NCBI GenBank assembly: GCA_003045065.1
Contig: PSQJ01000003.1
Span: 1 to 61,517, forward strand
From: Candidatus Liberibacter europaeus
GTDB lineage: Bacteria > Pseudomonadota > Alphaproteobacteria > Rhizobiales > Rhizobiaceae
Direction: 5' to 3'
DNA: 61,517 nucleotides
Numbering within the stretch: position 1 is the stretch's first letter; each line of letters starts with the position of its first letter. The notes beneath the pieces were generated by a model. The model made no database searches. It was not told the DNA's origin and saw only the letters and a list, made by a program, of their open reading frames with translations. Position numbers and translations under genes: made by a program. This document shows, piece after piece, positions 47,138 to 58,837 of this stretch.

Positions 47138-47305
47138 TTACTATCCTATATATTAATCGTCATAAATAAACTATACGGTCTATAAATTAAAAAGAAAAAA
47201 TTACTATAAAAAACCATAATATAATAATACGAACAATTTTCTAAATAAAACAAATAATAACTCTTAATTTCACAAAACACACGCTAAATTATAATAGTAG
47301 ATCAA

Positions 47306-48640
47306 TCATTGAATAACCGCAACCAAATCATCAACAATACGCTTAACCTTAGATAGATCATCGCCTTCCGCCATAATGCGTATCAAGGACTCTGTTCCTG
47401 AAGCCCGCACAACTACTCTACCCATACCTTGCAATTCAGACTCTGCATCGGAAATAGCTTGTACAACTAATTCATTCTTTAAAATAGATCTATCTTCTAC
47501 TTGTATACTACGTAAAAACTGAGGGTATTCTTCAAAACAATGACAAATTTTGCTAACTGGCTGATCATATCTCTTGATACAACGAAGTACTTGTAAAGCT
47601 GCTACCAGTCCATCTCCAGTTGGACCATAATCGGACAAAATAATATGACCAGATTGTTCGCCACCAACATTGAACCCATTATTTTTCATATATTCAACAA
47701 CATAACGGTCACCAACTTGAGTACGTTTCAAAGACAAACCGATTTCAACAAGAAATCTCTCAAGCCCTATATTAGACATTACCGTGCTAACAATACCACC
47801 ACCATTTAATAAGGAATTATTCATCCATTCTTGTGCAATAAGAGCCATAATCTGATCTCCATTTATAATAGAGCCCATCTCATCAACAATTATGATACGA
47901 TCTCCATCACCATCCAAGGCAATACCAATATCAGCACGAACTTCATGTACTTTTCTTTGCAGAGAAAGCAAATTTGTAGAACCACAATCAAGGTTTATAT
48001 TTACACCATTTGGTTGATCACCAATAACTACAACATCTGCTCCTAATTCCCAAAAAACCGCTGGAGCTACCTTGTAAGATGCTCCATTAGCACAATCAAC
48101 AACAATACGCAAACCCTGCAAAGTCACATCACGCGGCAAAGTACGCTTAGCATATTCAATATAACGATCATGAACACCATCTATACGCTTTACTTGTCCA
48201 ATCCTATCATAAGAAGATAAGTGTAACATTAAATCTTCTTCTAGAAGACTTTCAATACGATCTTCAATATCTGTAGATATTTTATAACCATCAGGACCAA
48301 AAATCTTTATACCATTATCCTGATATAAGTTATGAGAGGCAGAAATCATGACACCAACATCAGCTCGAAGAGATCTAGTAAGCATGGCAACAGCTGGAGA
48401 AGGAATCGGACCAAGTACAAAAGCATCTAATCCAGTAGCAGTAAAACCTGCTACCAAGGCATTTTCAAGCATATATCCTGATAAACGAGTATCTTTGCCA
48501 ATAACAACCTTACGATGTTTTTTTTTATTACGAAACAAATGTCCTATAGCAATACCAATACGCATTATAACATCAGGAGTTATAGGAAACGTATTTGACT
48601 TGCCACGAATTCCATCTGTGCCGAAATAACGTCGCCTCAT
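47306..48640 (-). CDS. glmM: Phosphoglucosamine mutase
   Basis: A 444-aa enzyme converting glucosamine 6-phosphate to 1-phosphate for cell-wall synthesis. [10 protein letters not shown] start, phosphoserine loop [15 protein letters not shown], metal loop [12 protein letters not shown] and sugar loop GGEQSGHII. Leu replaces the usual Pro after SHN in the active loop. Follows ftsH on the same strand, the standard order. Confidence 0.96.
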   Translation of the reverse strand: MRRRYFGTDGIRGKSNTFPITPDVIMRIGIAIGHLFRNKKKHRKVVIGKDTRLSGYMLENALVAGFTATGLDAFVLGPIPSPAVAMLTRSLRADVGVMISASHNLYQDNGIKIFGPDGYKISTDIEDRIESLLEEDLMLHLSSYDRIGQVKRIDGVHDRYIEYAKRTLPRDVTLQGLRIVVDCANGASYKVAPAVFWELGADVVVIGDQPNGVNINLDCGSTNLLSLQRKVHEVRADIGIALDGDGDRIIIVDEMGSIINGDQIMALIAQEWMNNSLLNGGGIVSTVMSNIGLERFLVEIGLSLKRTQVGDRYVVEYMKNNGFNVGGEQSGHIILSDYGPTGDGLVAALQVLRCIKRYDQPVSKICHCFEEYPQFLRSIQVEDRSILKNELVVQAISDAESELQGMGRVVVRASGTESLIRIMAEGDDLSKVKRIVDDLVAVIQ

Positions 48641-48821
48641 ATTTAAACCTTAAATAATTGATACTAAAATAAATAAAATTACCAAATCAAAATACCCCAA
48701 TCTACCATCAAAATCATACGATATAATAACTTTAAAAAAAGAGCGATTAATTAGATAAAAAACCCTTAATCTCGTATAAACCGTAATTAAGAGCATGGGA
48801 AAATGCCTAATTTATCCAATC

Positions 48822-50912
48822 TCACCGTGTATCCGAAGACTTTTCCTTATCAGAACAATCATCTGGTTGCTTTGAGGAGGCAGAATCCTCCTTGTTATCA
48901 GAATTAGTAATATCAGTATCAGAACTAGTAATATCAGTGTCAGAACTAGTAATATCAGTGTCAGAACTAGTAATATCAGTGTCAGAACTAGTAATATCAG
49001 TGTCAGAACTAATAATATCATTACTCTGAATTCCTACCTTTGGAACAGAGGAAAACTGAAAAGAAGCACTTTCTCCATCTATAGATCTATTTATATTTTC
49101 TCCTTTAATCAGAGAAGATATTTCTTGTCCTGACAAAGTTTCATATTCTAACAAACCTTTAGCAACCGCTACAAATTCATCATTCTTTTCTTGTAGAATA
49201 CGCAGAGCATCTTGATAAGCATTGTCTATAAAACGTAATACCTCTCTATCTATCTTCTGCGAAGTTTCTTCAGAAACAGTTCTAGGACGAGATGTAGTAT
49301 TAATCATAGAAAATTCTTGTTGATCTTCCACATAAGAAACCTTGCCCAACAAATCCGAGAAACCATATTGTGTGACCATAAGTCGTGCTAATTTAGTCGC
49401 ATATTCAATATCTGACATAGCTCCTGAAGTAACATTCTCCTTACCAAAAGTAATTTCTTCAGCAACCCGTCCACCCATTAAGATAGCCAAACGAGATACC
49501 ATCCATTTATAACTTGTAGAATAACGATCTTTTTCAGGAAGCTGCATCACCATGCCTAAAGACCTTCCACGCGGAATTATAGTAGCCTTATGCAATGGAT
49601 CTGCCTCCGGAACACAAAAGGCCACTAAAGCATGTCCAGCTTCATGATATGCGGTAATCTTCTTCTCCGCCTCTGTCATTGCTGTACTACGACGCTCTGC
49701 CCCCATAAGAATCTTATCCTTGGCATCTTCAAATTCCTTCATAGTAACCAAACATCTGCCGCGACGAGCTGCCATAAGAGCGGCTTCATTCACCATATTC
49801 TTTAAATCTGCCCCAGAAAATCCAGGAGTACCTCTAGCTAAAGTTTTCAAAATAACATTAGGAGCCAATGGCACATCACGACTATGAACCTGAAGTATCT
49901 TTTCTCTTCCAATAATATCAGGATTGGGAACAACTACTTGACGATCAAAACGACCCGGTCTCAATAAAGCAGGATCTAAAACATCAGGTCGATTAGTTGC
50001 TGCTATTAAGATCACACCTTCACTAGATTCAAAACCATCCATTTCAACAAGCAACTGATTAAGAGTTTGCTCACGTTCGTCATTACCGCCTCCTAGACCT
50101 ATACCACGATGACGACCTACTGCATCAATCTCGTCAACAAACACTATACATGGAGAATTTTTCCTAGCAGTCTCAAACAAGCCACGGACGCGAGAAGCAC
50201 CAACTCCAACGAACATTTCAACAAACTCAGAGCCGGATATAGTAAAAAATGGTACATTAGCCTCACCAGCAACAGCACGAGCCAATAAAGTCTTACCTGT
50301 TCCTGGGGAACCTATAAGGAGTACTCCGTGAGGAATACGACCTCCTAAACGTTTGAACTTTTTCGGATCGGATAAAAAATCAATTATTTCTTGCAAATCT
50401 GACTTCGCTTCATCAATCCCAGCAACATCTGCAAATGTCACAAGAACTTTGTGTTCCATTAGTTTAGCTTTTGACTTTCCAAAATCAATAGCGCCGCCAC
50501 GCAGTCCTCCCCCTTGAATCTGTCTCATAAAAAGGATCCAAATAAGTCCAAGCAAAATCAAGGGAAACCAGCTACTTACATAACCCATTATTCCCGTAGA
50601 ACCATCACTATCTGCTCTCGCCACAATCTCTACATTTTTTTCTTCTAATTTTTCTAGCAATCTATCACTAATTACAGGAGAATATGTCTGAAAAGCATAA
50701 TGACCCTGAACATAAGAGCCAGATATATCACGCCCTACAATAGATACTTTTCTAATATTTCCAGAATCTAATTCTTTAATAAACTTAGAATAAGGTATAC
50801 CTTGAACAACATCCTGTCCGGAATATGGAGCTTGGAATATGGAAAAAAACGCCATTACAATACATAATGATATAATAACCCATATAATAAAATTCTTCGA
50901 AATAGAATTCAT
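48822..50912 (-). CDS. ftsH: ATP-dependent zinc metalloprotease FtsH
   Basis: A 696-aa membrane AAA protease. Two N-terminal helices (about 7-25 and 112-132), Walker [12 protein letters not shown], second region IDAVGRHRG, zinc motif [10 protein letters not shown]. It removes unassembled membrane proteins and regulators. The C-terminal 70 residues are not conserved: a Ser/Asp/Thr array of five SSDTDIT-like units then a basic end. ATG 50912 taken; TTG 50915 is directly before it. Downstream of tilS. Confidence 0.96.
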   Translation of the reverse strand: MNSISKNFIIWVIISLCIVMAFFSIFQAPYSGQDVVQGIPYSKFIKELDSGNIRKVSIVGRDISGSYVQGHYAFQTYSPVISDRLLEKLEEKNVEIVARADSDGSTGIMGYVSSWFPLILLGLIWILFMRQIQGGGLRGGAIDFGKSKAKLMEHKVLVTFADVAGIDEAKSDLQEIIDFLSDPKKFKRLGGRIPHGVLLIGSPGTGKTLLARAVAGEANVPFFTISGSEFVEMFVGVGASRVRGLFETARKNSPCIVFVDEIDAVGRHRGIGLGGGNDEREQTLNQLLVEMDGFESSEGVILIAATNRPDVLDPALLRPGRFDRQVVVPNPDIIGREKILQVHSRDVPLAPNVILKTLARGTPGFSGADLKNMVNEAALMAARRGRCLVTMKEFEDAKDKILMGAERRSTAMTEAEKKITAYHEAGHALVAFCVPEADPLHKATIIPRGRSLGMVMQLPEKDRYSTSYKWMVSRLAILMGGRVAEEITFGKENVTSGAMSDIEYATKLARLMVTQYGFSDLLGKVSYVEDQQEFSMINTTSRPRTVSEETSQKIDREVLRFIDNAYQDALRILQEKNDEFVAVAKGLLEYETLSGQEISSLIKGENINRSIDGESASFQFSSVPKVGIQSNDIISSDTDITSSDTDITSSDTDITSSDTDITSSDTDITNSDNKEDSASSKQPDDCSDKEKSSDTR
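48906..49010. repeat. 21-bp tandem repeats, 5 units, in the ftsH tail
   Basis: Five head-to-tail units of AGTAATATCAGTGTCAGAAC plus T (units 48906-48926, 48927-48947, 48948-48968, 48969-48989, 48990-49010). The first differs at one base. Each encodes seven acidic Ser/Asp/Thr residues, so copy-number change would keep the frame. A good candidate strain marker. Confidence 0.95.
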
Positions 50913-51013
50913 CAATACACACCCTCAAAATGCCAAAAGCAAACATCTACTAAAAATAAAACACAACTCCAAACAAGATAGAACAACAATAATCAAATAA
51001 AATCAATTAAAAT

Positions 51014-52306
51014 CTATCCTTTTTTATATAAAAAAGGTAATTTTGGTATAAATATTTTTCCAAAAGATACAGCAAATGCACGAGCAATGGGTAAATCAAA
51101 ACCCGTTAAAAAACGAGAAAATGGTGCCATCAAAGGCTCTCCTCCTTCACTAGATGGCATACTTAAAAAAGCTCGCCTTGCTACAATTGTTGGAATATCA
51201 AAGGGAACATATTCCTTTATACTTGAATTGGAACAAATCTTTATTGATTTTTTAGATGAATTTGTGAATCTATACCTTCCATCCCAAACAGCTGCTTCTC
51301 CTGGGGCAATATTATTTACAGGAAGATCTCGTAACGCACGTGTTATCCATAAACAATCTAAACGTCTGTCCAAAACAACCCTACCAATACTTATACACCC
51401 CTTTTTTTCATTGTTTAAGAATGACATCAATCTTTCCACTGAATGATATCCAGGTAAAAAATTTTGTCCACCAGAAATAGCAATAGAAATCCTCATTAAA
51501 TAAGACAAAATAGCAGGATCAATCATTAAGGCGCTATGTGAAATTGAAATTACTGATTGTAAATATACCCTCAAATATTTAGGAATCAATTCAGCCAAAG
51601 TATTGCCTAATGCAATACGGCGATTCTGAAATGCTACTATCTTTTTAAACATATCATTCATATCTATTTCTTGAATCAAACTGCGTGCTCTAACACGCTC
51701 AAATCTATCATCAACATTGCTAGGATCTTCACACCACCTTACATTTTTTTGCGATAAAAAAGAACGTATTGCATCTCTACGGCAAAGTAAGAATGGGCGA
51801 GCGATCCAAAGACTCATGTTATATAAAACAATATTAGACATTCCAGAAAGTCCTATACCCTTATCAGAAAAATCACGCTGAGATCGCATATAAACCGTTT
51901 CTAACTGATCATCAAAAGTATGTGCAGTTACAACAATCGTAGCACCAATTGACATGGCATGGTCATAAATCAAGGCATAGCGTGCTTCTCGAGCAGCAGC
52001 CATCAATCTGGTTTTTGGCTTTTTCCCTTGCCAACAAACTGTTACATGATGAATACCTAATTTACAGCATAAATCTGCAACATAACTCACTTCATTTTTT
52101 GCATCATCTCTAATACAGTGATCAATAGAGATCGCTGATAGAGTAATTCCTCTAAAAGACTGATCTTCTGACAGAATAGAATGTAAAGAAATAAGCAAAC
52201 CGACAGAATCCGAACCACCAGAAACGGCAACCAGCACATGCGCAGGACACACAATACCGCGGACAAAAATCCTAATACTTTCTATTGGAGAAAAAAAATT
52301 AGACAA
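51014..52306 (-). CDS. tilS: tRNA(Ile)-lysidine synthase
   Basis: A 430-aa PP-loop ATPase that modifies C34 of the CAT-anticodon isoleucine tRNA. The P-loop VAVSGGSDSVGLL and the HTFDDQLETVYMR motif are intact, with GLSGM later. TTG start (no ATG nearby in frame). It matches the tRNA at 36168-36243. Between pal and ftsH, but separated from pal by 584 bases. Confidence 0.93.
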   Translation of the reverse strand: MSNFFSPIESIRIFVRGIVCPAHVLVAVSGGSDSVGLLISLHSILSEDQSFRGITLSAISIDHCIRDDAKNEVSYVADLCCKLGIHHVTVCWQGKKPKTRLMAAAREARYALIYDHAMSIGATIVVTAHTFDDQLETVYMRSQRDFSDKGIGLSGMSNIVLYNMSLWIARPFLLCRRDAIRSFLSQKNVRWCEDPSNVDDRFERVRARSLIQEIDMNDMFKKIVAFQNRRIALGNTLAELIPKYLRVYLQSVISISHSALMIDPAILSYLMRISIAISGGQNFLPGYHSVERLMSFLNNEKKGCISIGRVVLDRRLDCLWITRALRDLPVNNIAPGEAAVWDGRYRFTNSSKKSIKICSNSSIKEYVPFDIPTIVARRAFLSMPSSEGGEPLMAPFSRFLTGFDLPIARAFAVSFGKIFIPKLPFLYKKG

Positions 52307-52890
52307 TATAACTATAAAGCACTCGTTAGAACCAATTTATATCATTCAAAAATCATCTACCACAAGATTTTTTTATGATATTAATGGAATAGATTAATAA
52401 GAAGTAAATTTAAACAACGTGCAACCAGCTTTCTGTTGAATAATTGGCATCACCAATCAGATTACTAAAATTACAATTCTATATCCTAACCAAAAAAATC
52501 ATCATAAGAACTATTACATAGTTTGCTAACAAAATCAAATATTTGTAAATTATAATACTCAATGAGATTTAATCATATCTATAATTTTCAGCATATAAAC
52601 TCCTTGTTTACAACAATATAATTATTGGAAAGTAAGTATTATAGTATAAATTGTTTAACATACCAAATAATTATAGGAAAAGCTAAATATCAACAAAAAT
52701 GTCAAATCATAATAGTAAGAATATTATCTTATACGATATACTACAATCAAACCATTTTTAATTGAATTACCTTTCCTCTTGGAAAAAATCCTACTGAAAC
52801 CACTACTTGTTTTAAATTTCTAGTATTATTTATACTAAAGATTATTAAACATTCAGGTTATCAATATAATTGAAAAAATTACAAATAATA
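52307..52890. other. 584-bp non-coding gap where cpoB/ybgF is expected
   Basis: AT-rich with stops in all frames; no TPR-like remnant recognised. In related rhizobia cpoB (ybgF) lies between pal and tilS. Confidence 0.5.
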
Positions 52891-53391
52891 TTATCTACAT
52901 CTTTTCAAAATAACTACAGCACGTCTATTTTTTGCATAAGAATTTTCACTCAGACCCAACGAAATAGGTAGTTCTTTTCCATATGAGGTAGTCTTCATAC
53001 GCGACGATGGAATTCCTCTAGCTAACAAGTAATTATAAACCATACGTGCACGATGAAATCCTAAAACCATATTATAGTTACGAGTTCCCTGCCCGTCTGT
53101 ATGACCCGCTATGACAAAATCACAATCATGGCTCTCAAGCCAAGATCCTATGCTAGATAATATATGAATATCCTCTGGACGTATGACATACGAAGATTCA
53201 TCAAAAAATATACCCTCTCCCGCAGAATATGTAAATTCCTTCTGCATATCAATCATATCAACACTAACACCTTCTAATTTAGCAGAAGATGTACCGGCAA
53301 ACCTATTACCATATTGACAACCATTGTTTACGAAAGCAAAAAATAAAAAAATCACAAAAAATTTGCTATCAAAACCAGCAATACGTTTCAT
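52891..53391 (-). CDS. pal: Peptidoglycan-associated lipoprotein
   Basis: A 166-aa outer-membrane lipoprotein. A signal peptide with lipobox NNGC (Cys about residue 25), then an OmpA-like domain: ILSSIGSWLESHDCDFVIAG, HTDGQGTRNYN, LGFHRARMVYNYL and YGKELPISLG with the conserved NRR near the end. It binds peptidoglycan and TolB. AAGGATATGTT precedes the ATG. Confidence 0.95.
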   Translation of the reverse strand: MKRIAGFDSKFFVIFLFFAFVNNGCQYGNRFAGTSSAKLEGVSVDMIDMQKEFTYSAGEGIFFDESSYVIRPEDIHILSSIGSWLESHDCDFVIAGHTDGQGTRNYNMVLGFHRARMVYNYLLARGIPSSRMKTTSYGKELPISLGLSENSYAKNRRAVVILKRCR

Positions 53392-53529
53392 AACATATCC
53401 TTTTACTAATATTATTTTTGCATCATTTAAGTATTAAGATAAATTTAAATCAAGCATTAACAAAACATAAGAACCCATATCTTTCATAAATACGACATTT
53501 CAAACAAAAAGATAACGAACTAATACTTT

Positions 53530-54837
53530 TTAATTTATAAACGGCACCCAATGAGGGTCTGACGCATACGCAGGAGTATTAATCAAACTTTCATTCTTAC
53601 CATTTATATCAATCAAATATAGTTTAGAATCTACATCATTGATATTCTTTCGAGAAAACATCACATAACGACCATTAGGAGACCAAGAAGGAGTTTGAAG
53701 ATTATAATCTGTGACAAGAATACGCTCTTTTGATCCATCACTCTTCATTACACCAATACTAAATTTTCCTTCGTAATATTTAGTAAATGCAATCAAATCC
53801 CCTCTAGGAGACCAAGATGGATCAAAATATGATGCTTCCTTATCATGCGAAATACGACGCTGACCAGATCCATCTGACTTCATAATGTATAGCTGCTGAT
53901 CACCGCCTCTATCACTAGCAAAAACAATTTGAGAAGAATTTGGAGAATAAGAAGGAGAAATATTATTAGACAACGTATTTGTTAAACGACTTACAGAATT
54001 TGAATACAAATTTACAACATAAATATCAATTGCCTCTTCATTTTGTACACTCATAACAATACTACTTCCATTAGGAGAAAAACTCGGAGAAAAAATAATG
54101 CCCCGAAAATTACCAATACGCTTAGGTTCTCTATCAGTTCTGATATCCATCAGATAAATCTTGGGAAGATCATCACCATCATATGATACGTATGCTATCT
54201 TCTGTTGATTAGGTGAAAAACGCGGAGAAAAGATAATCTTACCACTATCTGGCGTCAAATAACGCATGTTAGAACTATCTTGATCCATAAGACATAAACG
54301 ACGCTTTATCATACCAGATACAATATTTTCAGAAACAAACAAAATTCTAGTGTTAAAATAGCTCTTATCACCTGTAATACTTTGATGAATATCATCAGAT
54401 ATGGTATGAGCAACGCTTCTCCAATCTTCTGGATGAGCAACAAATTTCTTTCCTAGTATTTGTTTATGAACTGCAAGATCCCACAAACGAAAGTCTACAC
54501 GTAAACGATTACTGCCTTCTTTAATTACACGACCTACTACCAGCAATTTAGATCCCAAACTAGACCAATTATCAAATCTAGGAATAGCATCTGGATCTGT
54601 GATTTTTTGTCTGAAAGCATTCTTATCAATGTTAATAAAAACACCTGACTTTTTTAGATCTTGTGCAATAACCTCTGAAAATTTACCCCCCAATACATCC
54701 AAAGAAACAAAATCTGTGATTGCTATAGGTAGTGGAGAATAATTAGGATCATTCACATCAACTTTTACTAAAGCCTGCGATGGAATAGTAAAAAAGCTGC
54801 TAATAAAAACCAATAATAAAAAAAGATTCCTCTTCAT
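53530..54837 (-). CDS. tolB: Tol-Pal system protein TolB
   Basis: A 435-aa periplasmic protein with a signal peptide (FLLLVFISSFFTIPSQAL), an N-terminal domain and a six-bladed propeller with repeated FSPxFSPNG/WSPNG blades. Start at ATG 54837, with AAGG 8 bases upstream; TTG 54852 is the alternative. It binds Pal, whose gene follows. Confidence 0.95.
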   Translation of the reverse strand: MKRNLFLLLVFISSFFTIPSQALVKVDVNDPNYSPLPIAITDFVSLDVLGGKFSEVIAQDLKKSGVFINIDKNAFRQKITDPDAIPRFDNWSSLGSKLLVVGRVIKEGSNRLRVDFRLWDLAVHKQILGKKFVAHPEDWRSVAHTISDDIHQSITGDKSYFNTRILFVSENIVSGMIKRRLCLMDQDSSNMRYLTPDSGKIIFSPRFSPNQQKIAYVSYDGDDLPKIYLMDIRTDREPKRIGNFRGIIFSPSFSPNGSSIVMSVQNEEAIDIYVVNLYSNSVSRLTNTLSNNISPSYSPNSSQIVFASDRGGDQQLYIMKSDGSGQRRISHDKEASYFDPSWSPRGDLIAFTKYYEGKFSIGVMKSDGSKERILVTDYNLQTPSWSPNGRYVMFSRKNINDVDSKLYLIDINGKNESLINTPAYASDPHWVPFIN

Positions 54838-54922
54838 ATTAGATACCTTCAATTATAAAAATCTCAACAAAACACCATCTTTAATCTTTTAACAGCACAT
54901 GCTAATCAAAAAAAGAAAAATA

Positions 54923-55786
54923 TTACATTTTCGATGGAACAAAATTAAGCTTCATATTACGCCACTTTTCATACTTATTCGAAGGAAAATGGAATGGCTG
55001 TGATTTCATAATCGCTCTCAATGCATGATCCACGAGAATTTTACTAATCATTGAATTACCTCCAACCACCTTAATATCAGGCTTGCCAAAAACAGATCCA
55101 TCTCGCTTAAGCCGAAAATCAACTTTAATCTGTACTTTTCTCAATTTCTTCAAATCAGAAGGAATATTCCAATTTTTTGCAATTTTTTTAATAGCAATAT
55201 ACGCATAATTTTGATGAATCGACTGAATCCCATGCTTGTTTGCGACCTTAGATTCAGACACGGGCAATTTTCCATTTTTTCGTATCAGAACACGATCAAC
55301 CACCATCTTACGTACAGAAGAATTATTATTCGCTTTTTGTCCTATGTGAGATTTAACATGCACATCATTTTTCTGATGTTTGTCTGCAATATTGTGCTTT
55401 TTTCCAACATGCCTCACAACGGAAGAGATAGCATTTGACGAATAATCTTCCTTAGATACACTACTATCCCTGTGGGGATAATTAGATTTATCAGAAACTA
55501 CTTGCTTTTTTGTCTCAATACTTGGACTATATTTTTTTTCCTCTCTCTTTTGATCAGAATGTTTGTTGCCAGCAGAACTGCTATCATATTCGCCTGATTC
55601 TCGCAAAAGTGTAGCATATTCTTTTTTGTTAACTCCATCCCCTAAACTATCTTTTATAAATTCTATAGGCAATAAATCAAGATTAGAATGTGAAATTAAC
55701 AATTTAAAACTTACATTTGCATATAATAAAACTAATAATACGACATGCAATACTAGCGATATAGCAAAACCATTCTCCGTATGCAC
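54923..55786 (-). CDS. tolA: TolA-like protein
   Basis: A 287-aa protein with an N-terminal helix (FAISLVLHVVLLVLLYANVSF), a long low-complexity polar central region (Lys/Ser/His rich, residues 60-190) and a C-terminal TonB/TolA-like domain: VQIKVDFRLKRDGSVFGKPD and HALRAIMKSQPFHFP. It links inner to outer membrane. GTG start. Placement between tolQ and tolB supports the call. Confidence 0.85.
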   Translation of the reverse strand: MHTENGFAISLVLHVVLLVLLYANVSFKLLISHSNLDLLPIEFIKDSLGDGVNKKEYATLLRESGEYDSSSAGNKHSDQKREEKKYSPSIETKKQVVSDKSNYPHRDSSVSKEDYSSNAISSVVRHVGKKHNIADKHQKNDVHVKSHIGQKANNNSSVRKMVVDRVLIRKNGKLPVSESKVANKHGIQSIHQNYAYIAIKKIAKNWNIPSDLKKLRKVQIKVDFRLKRDGSVFGKPDIKVVGGNSMISKILVDHALRAIMKSQPFHFPSNKYEKWRNMKLNFVPSKM

Positions 55787-56187
55787 AATTTAACAACCCT
55801 TCTATTGCGAAACAAAAATACTTACATTTTTATGATTACCTTGTTAAATACGCAACGCAATACCCACTATTACACCGTAAAGTATACTAAAATCACCTTT
55901 AATCAAAATGCATTTGTAAAACTTACCATTATATAAAGCAATCTATTGTTTTCATGATTTTATCAAGAAAAATATTATCCATGTAAAATAATTTATTTTT
56001 TATAAAATAGATTATGATACTATAAAAAAATAGAAATAATTCCTATCACAGGAGTGGCTTTATATTCTAACCATCCATAATAACATCAAATATCCTAAAA
56101 CAAACCATGGTTAATAGTGAGAAGGTCTTAAAGCTATATTTCCCCCGATCAAGAGCTTTTATCATGAAGCAATATTTAAACCATATT
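55787..56187. other. 401-bp non-coding gap where tolR is expected
   Basis: No open frame encodes the TolR start (a 'INVTPFVD'-type motif and one helix) and no remnant was recognised by eye. TolR is about 150 residues and normally separates tolQ from tolA. Confidence 0.55.
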
Positions 56188-56871
56188 TTACTCAATCTGT
56201 CGGGAAATAATAGCAGAAAATTCATCAGCAAATCCTTCCATTTGAACCAATAATTTCCTTGAATCTTCTGTAAATTTATTATATGCTACAGAAGACGGGA
56301 TAGATACAAAAAGACCTATTATCATGCTAATTAGAGATCCTATTAACCCTGTAGAAATAACAGCAATACCTGCATGCTTATGTTCCATGACCATTTGTAG
56401 AGAATCCATTATACCCAAGACAGTGCCTAAAAGACCTATAAGCAAACCTACCGAAGAAATAATTGAAAGAGTACTTAGTTGATCAATTATATTTTCAAAT
56501 TCGCGAGCAATAGCAACATTCATCATGCGATCTATTCGATCTTGAATCCCTTCGAAAGAACGAGAACCTTTTTCAAGGCTTTTTTTCCACTCACGCATAG
56601 CAGATATGAATATTGCAGCTAATCCTATATTATTACGATCTATCAACAATTTATACAGCTCTTCCAAAGATTGACCAGACCAAAATAGATGTTCAAAATC
56701 TGTAAAATTGCGACGTATCATAACAAAACCAAAAGTTTTCTGAATAATAATACTCCAAGTAACAATAGAAAATAAAATCAATAAAATTATTATACACTTG
56801 ATCGAAATTCCTGTTTGCATAAAAAAGGAAAAAATATTCAAGTTTACAACAGATAAATCAGTATTATTCAT
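56188..56871 (-). CDS. tolQ: Tol-Pal system proton channel subunit TolQ
   Basis: A 227-aa MotA/TolQ/ExbB protein, three helices. ATG 56871 is chosen because GGAGG lies 6 bases upstream and the product then begins like other TolQ (NIFSFFMQTGISIK); an earlier in-frame ATG at 56982 would add an unlikely extra helix. FWSGQSLEELYK, GLLIGLLGTVLGIMDSLQ and GLIGSLISMIIGLFVSIP are typical. Its partner TolR is not found next to it. Confidence 0.92.
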   Translation of the reverse strand: MNNTDLSVVNLNIFSFFMQTGISIKCIIILLILFSIVTWSIIIQKTFGFVMIRRNFTDFEHLFWSGQSLEELYKLLIDRNNIGLAAIFISAMREWKKSLEKGSRSFEGIQDRIDRMMNVAIAREFENIIDQLSTLSIISSVGLLIGLLGTVLGIMDSLQMVMEHKHAGIAVISTGLIGSLISMIIGLFVSIPSSVAYNKFTEDSRKLLVQMEGFADEFSAIISRQIE

Positions 56872-57064
56872 GAATATCCTCCGAACAAAAGTACTATTTA
56901 TAAAGATAACCAATCCATTTACTATACAAAAACAAGTTATGATAGCCGCTTGATCAAACTTATTGATTAAAAACATAAACAATTATCACTAAAAGAAACT
57001 ATCTTTTAACAAAAACATTTTGTTATCATGTGATATTATTAATATTAAGCTGATACAATTTTTT

Positions 57065-58105
57065 TTATTCACTATCCATACTATTATTATATTTTTCAAC
57101 ATTGCACGAACTAGCAATCCCGAGATGATTTAAGGCAATAGGCATCAAAATTCTCCCACGAGGAGTACGCTGAATAAAACCTCTTTGTATCATATAAGGT
57201 TCTATCATATCTTCTATAGCATCCCTAGGCTCGGAAAGACCTGCAGAAATAGTTTCTATTCCAACTGGACCACCCTTAAAATCATGAGCTATCATTGTTA
57301 AATAACGTAAATCAAGTTGATCAAACCCCATTTTATCAACAGAAAGGCGTATCAAGGATTCATCCGCAATATCCTTAGTAATGATATTAGTATCATGTGC
57401 AACCTCAGCAAAATCTCGTACACGACGCAACAATCTCCCAGCGATACGAGGGGTTCCTCTAGATCGCATAGCAATTTCATAAGAAGCATCATCTGTTATG
57501 ACTAAACCTATTAATGATGCACCCCTCTGTACTATTGTTTTTAAATCCTCTATATTGTAAAAATTCAATCGAATTGGAATCCCAAAACGATCCTGTAGTG
57601 GATTGCTCAAAAGCCCTAACCTTGTTGTAGCAGCAACAAGAGTAAAACGTGATAAATTAATTTTCACAGAACGAGCAGCCGGGCCATCTCCAACCATAAG
57701 ATCAAGTTTAAAATCCTCCATAGCAGGATAAAGAATCTCTTCTACAATAATACTTAATCTATGTATTTCATCAATAAACAAGACATCTCGATCTTCCAAA
57801 TTAGTCAATAATGCTGCAAGATCACCTGATTTAGCTATAACAGGACCAGAAGTTGAGCGAAAATTCGCTCCTAATTCTCTAGCAATAACCTGCGCAAGGG
57901 TGGTTTTTCCAAGACCTGGAGGACCAACCAATAATACGTGATCCAATGCTTCAGAACGAGCTTTTGCCGCCTCTATAAAAACTTTTAAATTAGCACATGC
58001 ATCAACTTGACCAGTAAATTCACCCAAAGTTCTGGGACGAAACAGAGAAATCTCACTTTCATCATTATGTGCTTTATTAGATAGCAATCCACTATGATCT
58101 GTCAT
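57065..58105 (-). CDS. ruvB: Holliday junction helicase RuvB
   Basis: A 346-aa AAA+ motor driving branch migration. [11 protein letters not shown], Walker [13 protein letters not shown], Walker [10 protein letters not shown], and C-terminal [15 protein letters not shown]. Start ATG 58105 gives the family's usual length; TTG 58129 would add eight residues. Follows ruvA by 20-44 bases. Confidence 0.95.
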   Translation of the reverse strand: MTDHSGLLSNKAHNDESEISLFRPRTLGEFTGQVDACANLKVFIEAAKARSEALDHVLLVGPPGLGKTTLAQVIARELGANFRSTSGPVIAKSGDLAALLTNLEDRDVLFIDEIHRLSIIVEEILYPAMEDFKLDLMVGDGPAARSVKINLSRFTLVAATTRLGLLSNPLQDRFGIPIRLNFYNIEDLKTIVQRGASLIGLVITDDASYEIAMRSRGTPRIAGRLLRRVRDFAEVAHDTNIITKDIADESLIRLSVDKMGFDQLDLRYLTMIAHDFKGGPVGIETISAGLSEPRDAIEDMIEPYMIQRGFIQRTPRGRILMPIALNHLGIASSCNVEKYNNSMDSE

Positions 58106-58148
58106 ATCAAGGCCATCTTTATCAACCAAAAGTATTTGAAAACATTGA

Positions 58149-58781
58149 TTAACATGACACTTCCTTTAATGCCAATCTAATTATATGACTATCACTCGTA
58201 ATATCTTTTTCTTTTTTGAGAGCTGAATTAACAGCCGTAGTAGCCTGATCTCGGCTATAGCCTAAATTAACTAATGCTGATATAGCATCCACAACATAAG
58301 AAGGGATAACATCATGCATAGGCAACTTGTCCTGTTCTATATTAAAATATTGCTGCTCTTTTTTGTCCATATTAGATAAAGAAATAGCCTTCCCCTTAAG
58401 CTCTACAACAATACGATTGGCTACTTTTATGCCAATTCCAGGAATTTGAGCAATAATCTTACTATCCTGTAAAATTATGGAATCAACTAATTTTGATGGA
58501 GACATATGAGATAGTATGCCCATAGCAACCCTCGCACCTATACCCTGCACACTTTGCAATAAAACAAACCACCTACGATCTAAATCGGACAAAAATCCAA
58601 AAAGTCTAATTTGATCTTGCCGAACATGCGTTTCAACAAATAAAACACAAGCATCTCCTACATTTCCAATATGAGATAATGTACGTATTGGACAATGAAC
58701 AATATAACAAACGCCTTGAACATCAATCAAAACATAATCATCATAAACTCCTTCAATATTCCCTTTGATTTTACCTATCAT
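58149..58781 (-). CDS. ruvA: Holliday junction DNA-binding protein RuvA
   Basis: A 210-aa tetrameric junction-binding protein. [20 protein letters not shown] start, helix-hairpin-helix motifs [13 protein letters not shown] and [16 protein letters not shown], and a RuvB-binding C-terminus ([18 protein letters not shown]). Between ruvC and ruvB as usual. Confidence 0.96.
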   Translation of the reverse strand: MIGKIKGNIEGVYDDYVLIDVQGVCYIVHCPIRTLSHIGNVGDACVLFVETHVRQDQIRLFGFLSDLDRRWFVLLQSVQGIGARVAMGILSHMSPSKLVDSIILQDSKIIAQIPGIGIKVANRIVVELKGKAISLSNMDKKEQQYFNIEQDKLPMHDVIPSYVVDAISALVNLGYSRDQATTAVNSALKKEKDITSDSHIIRLALKEVSC

Positions 58782-58837
58782 GGTTTCGCGATTTCCTTAA
58801 TCACATAAATTACAAAAAATTTGATATAACTGGTACT

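Noticed and set aside
56982..56982. Upstream ATG as tolQ start
   Set aside because: It adds an extra hydrophobic segment not found in TolQ, whereas ATG 56871 has a perfect GGAGG and the family's N-terminus.
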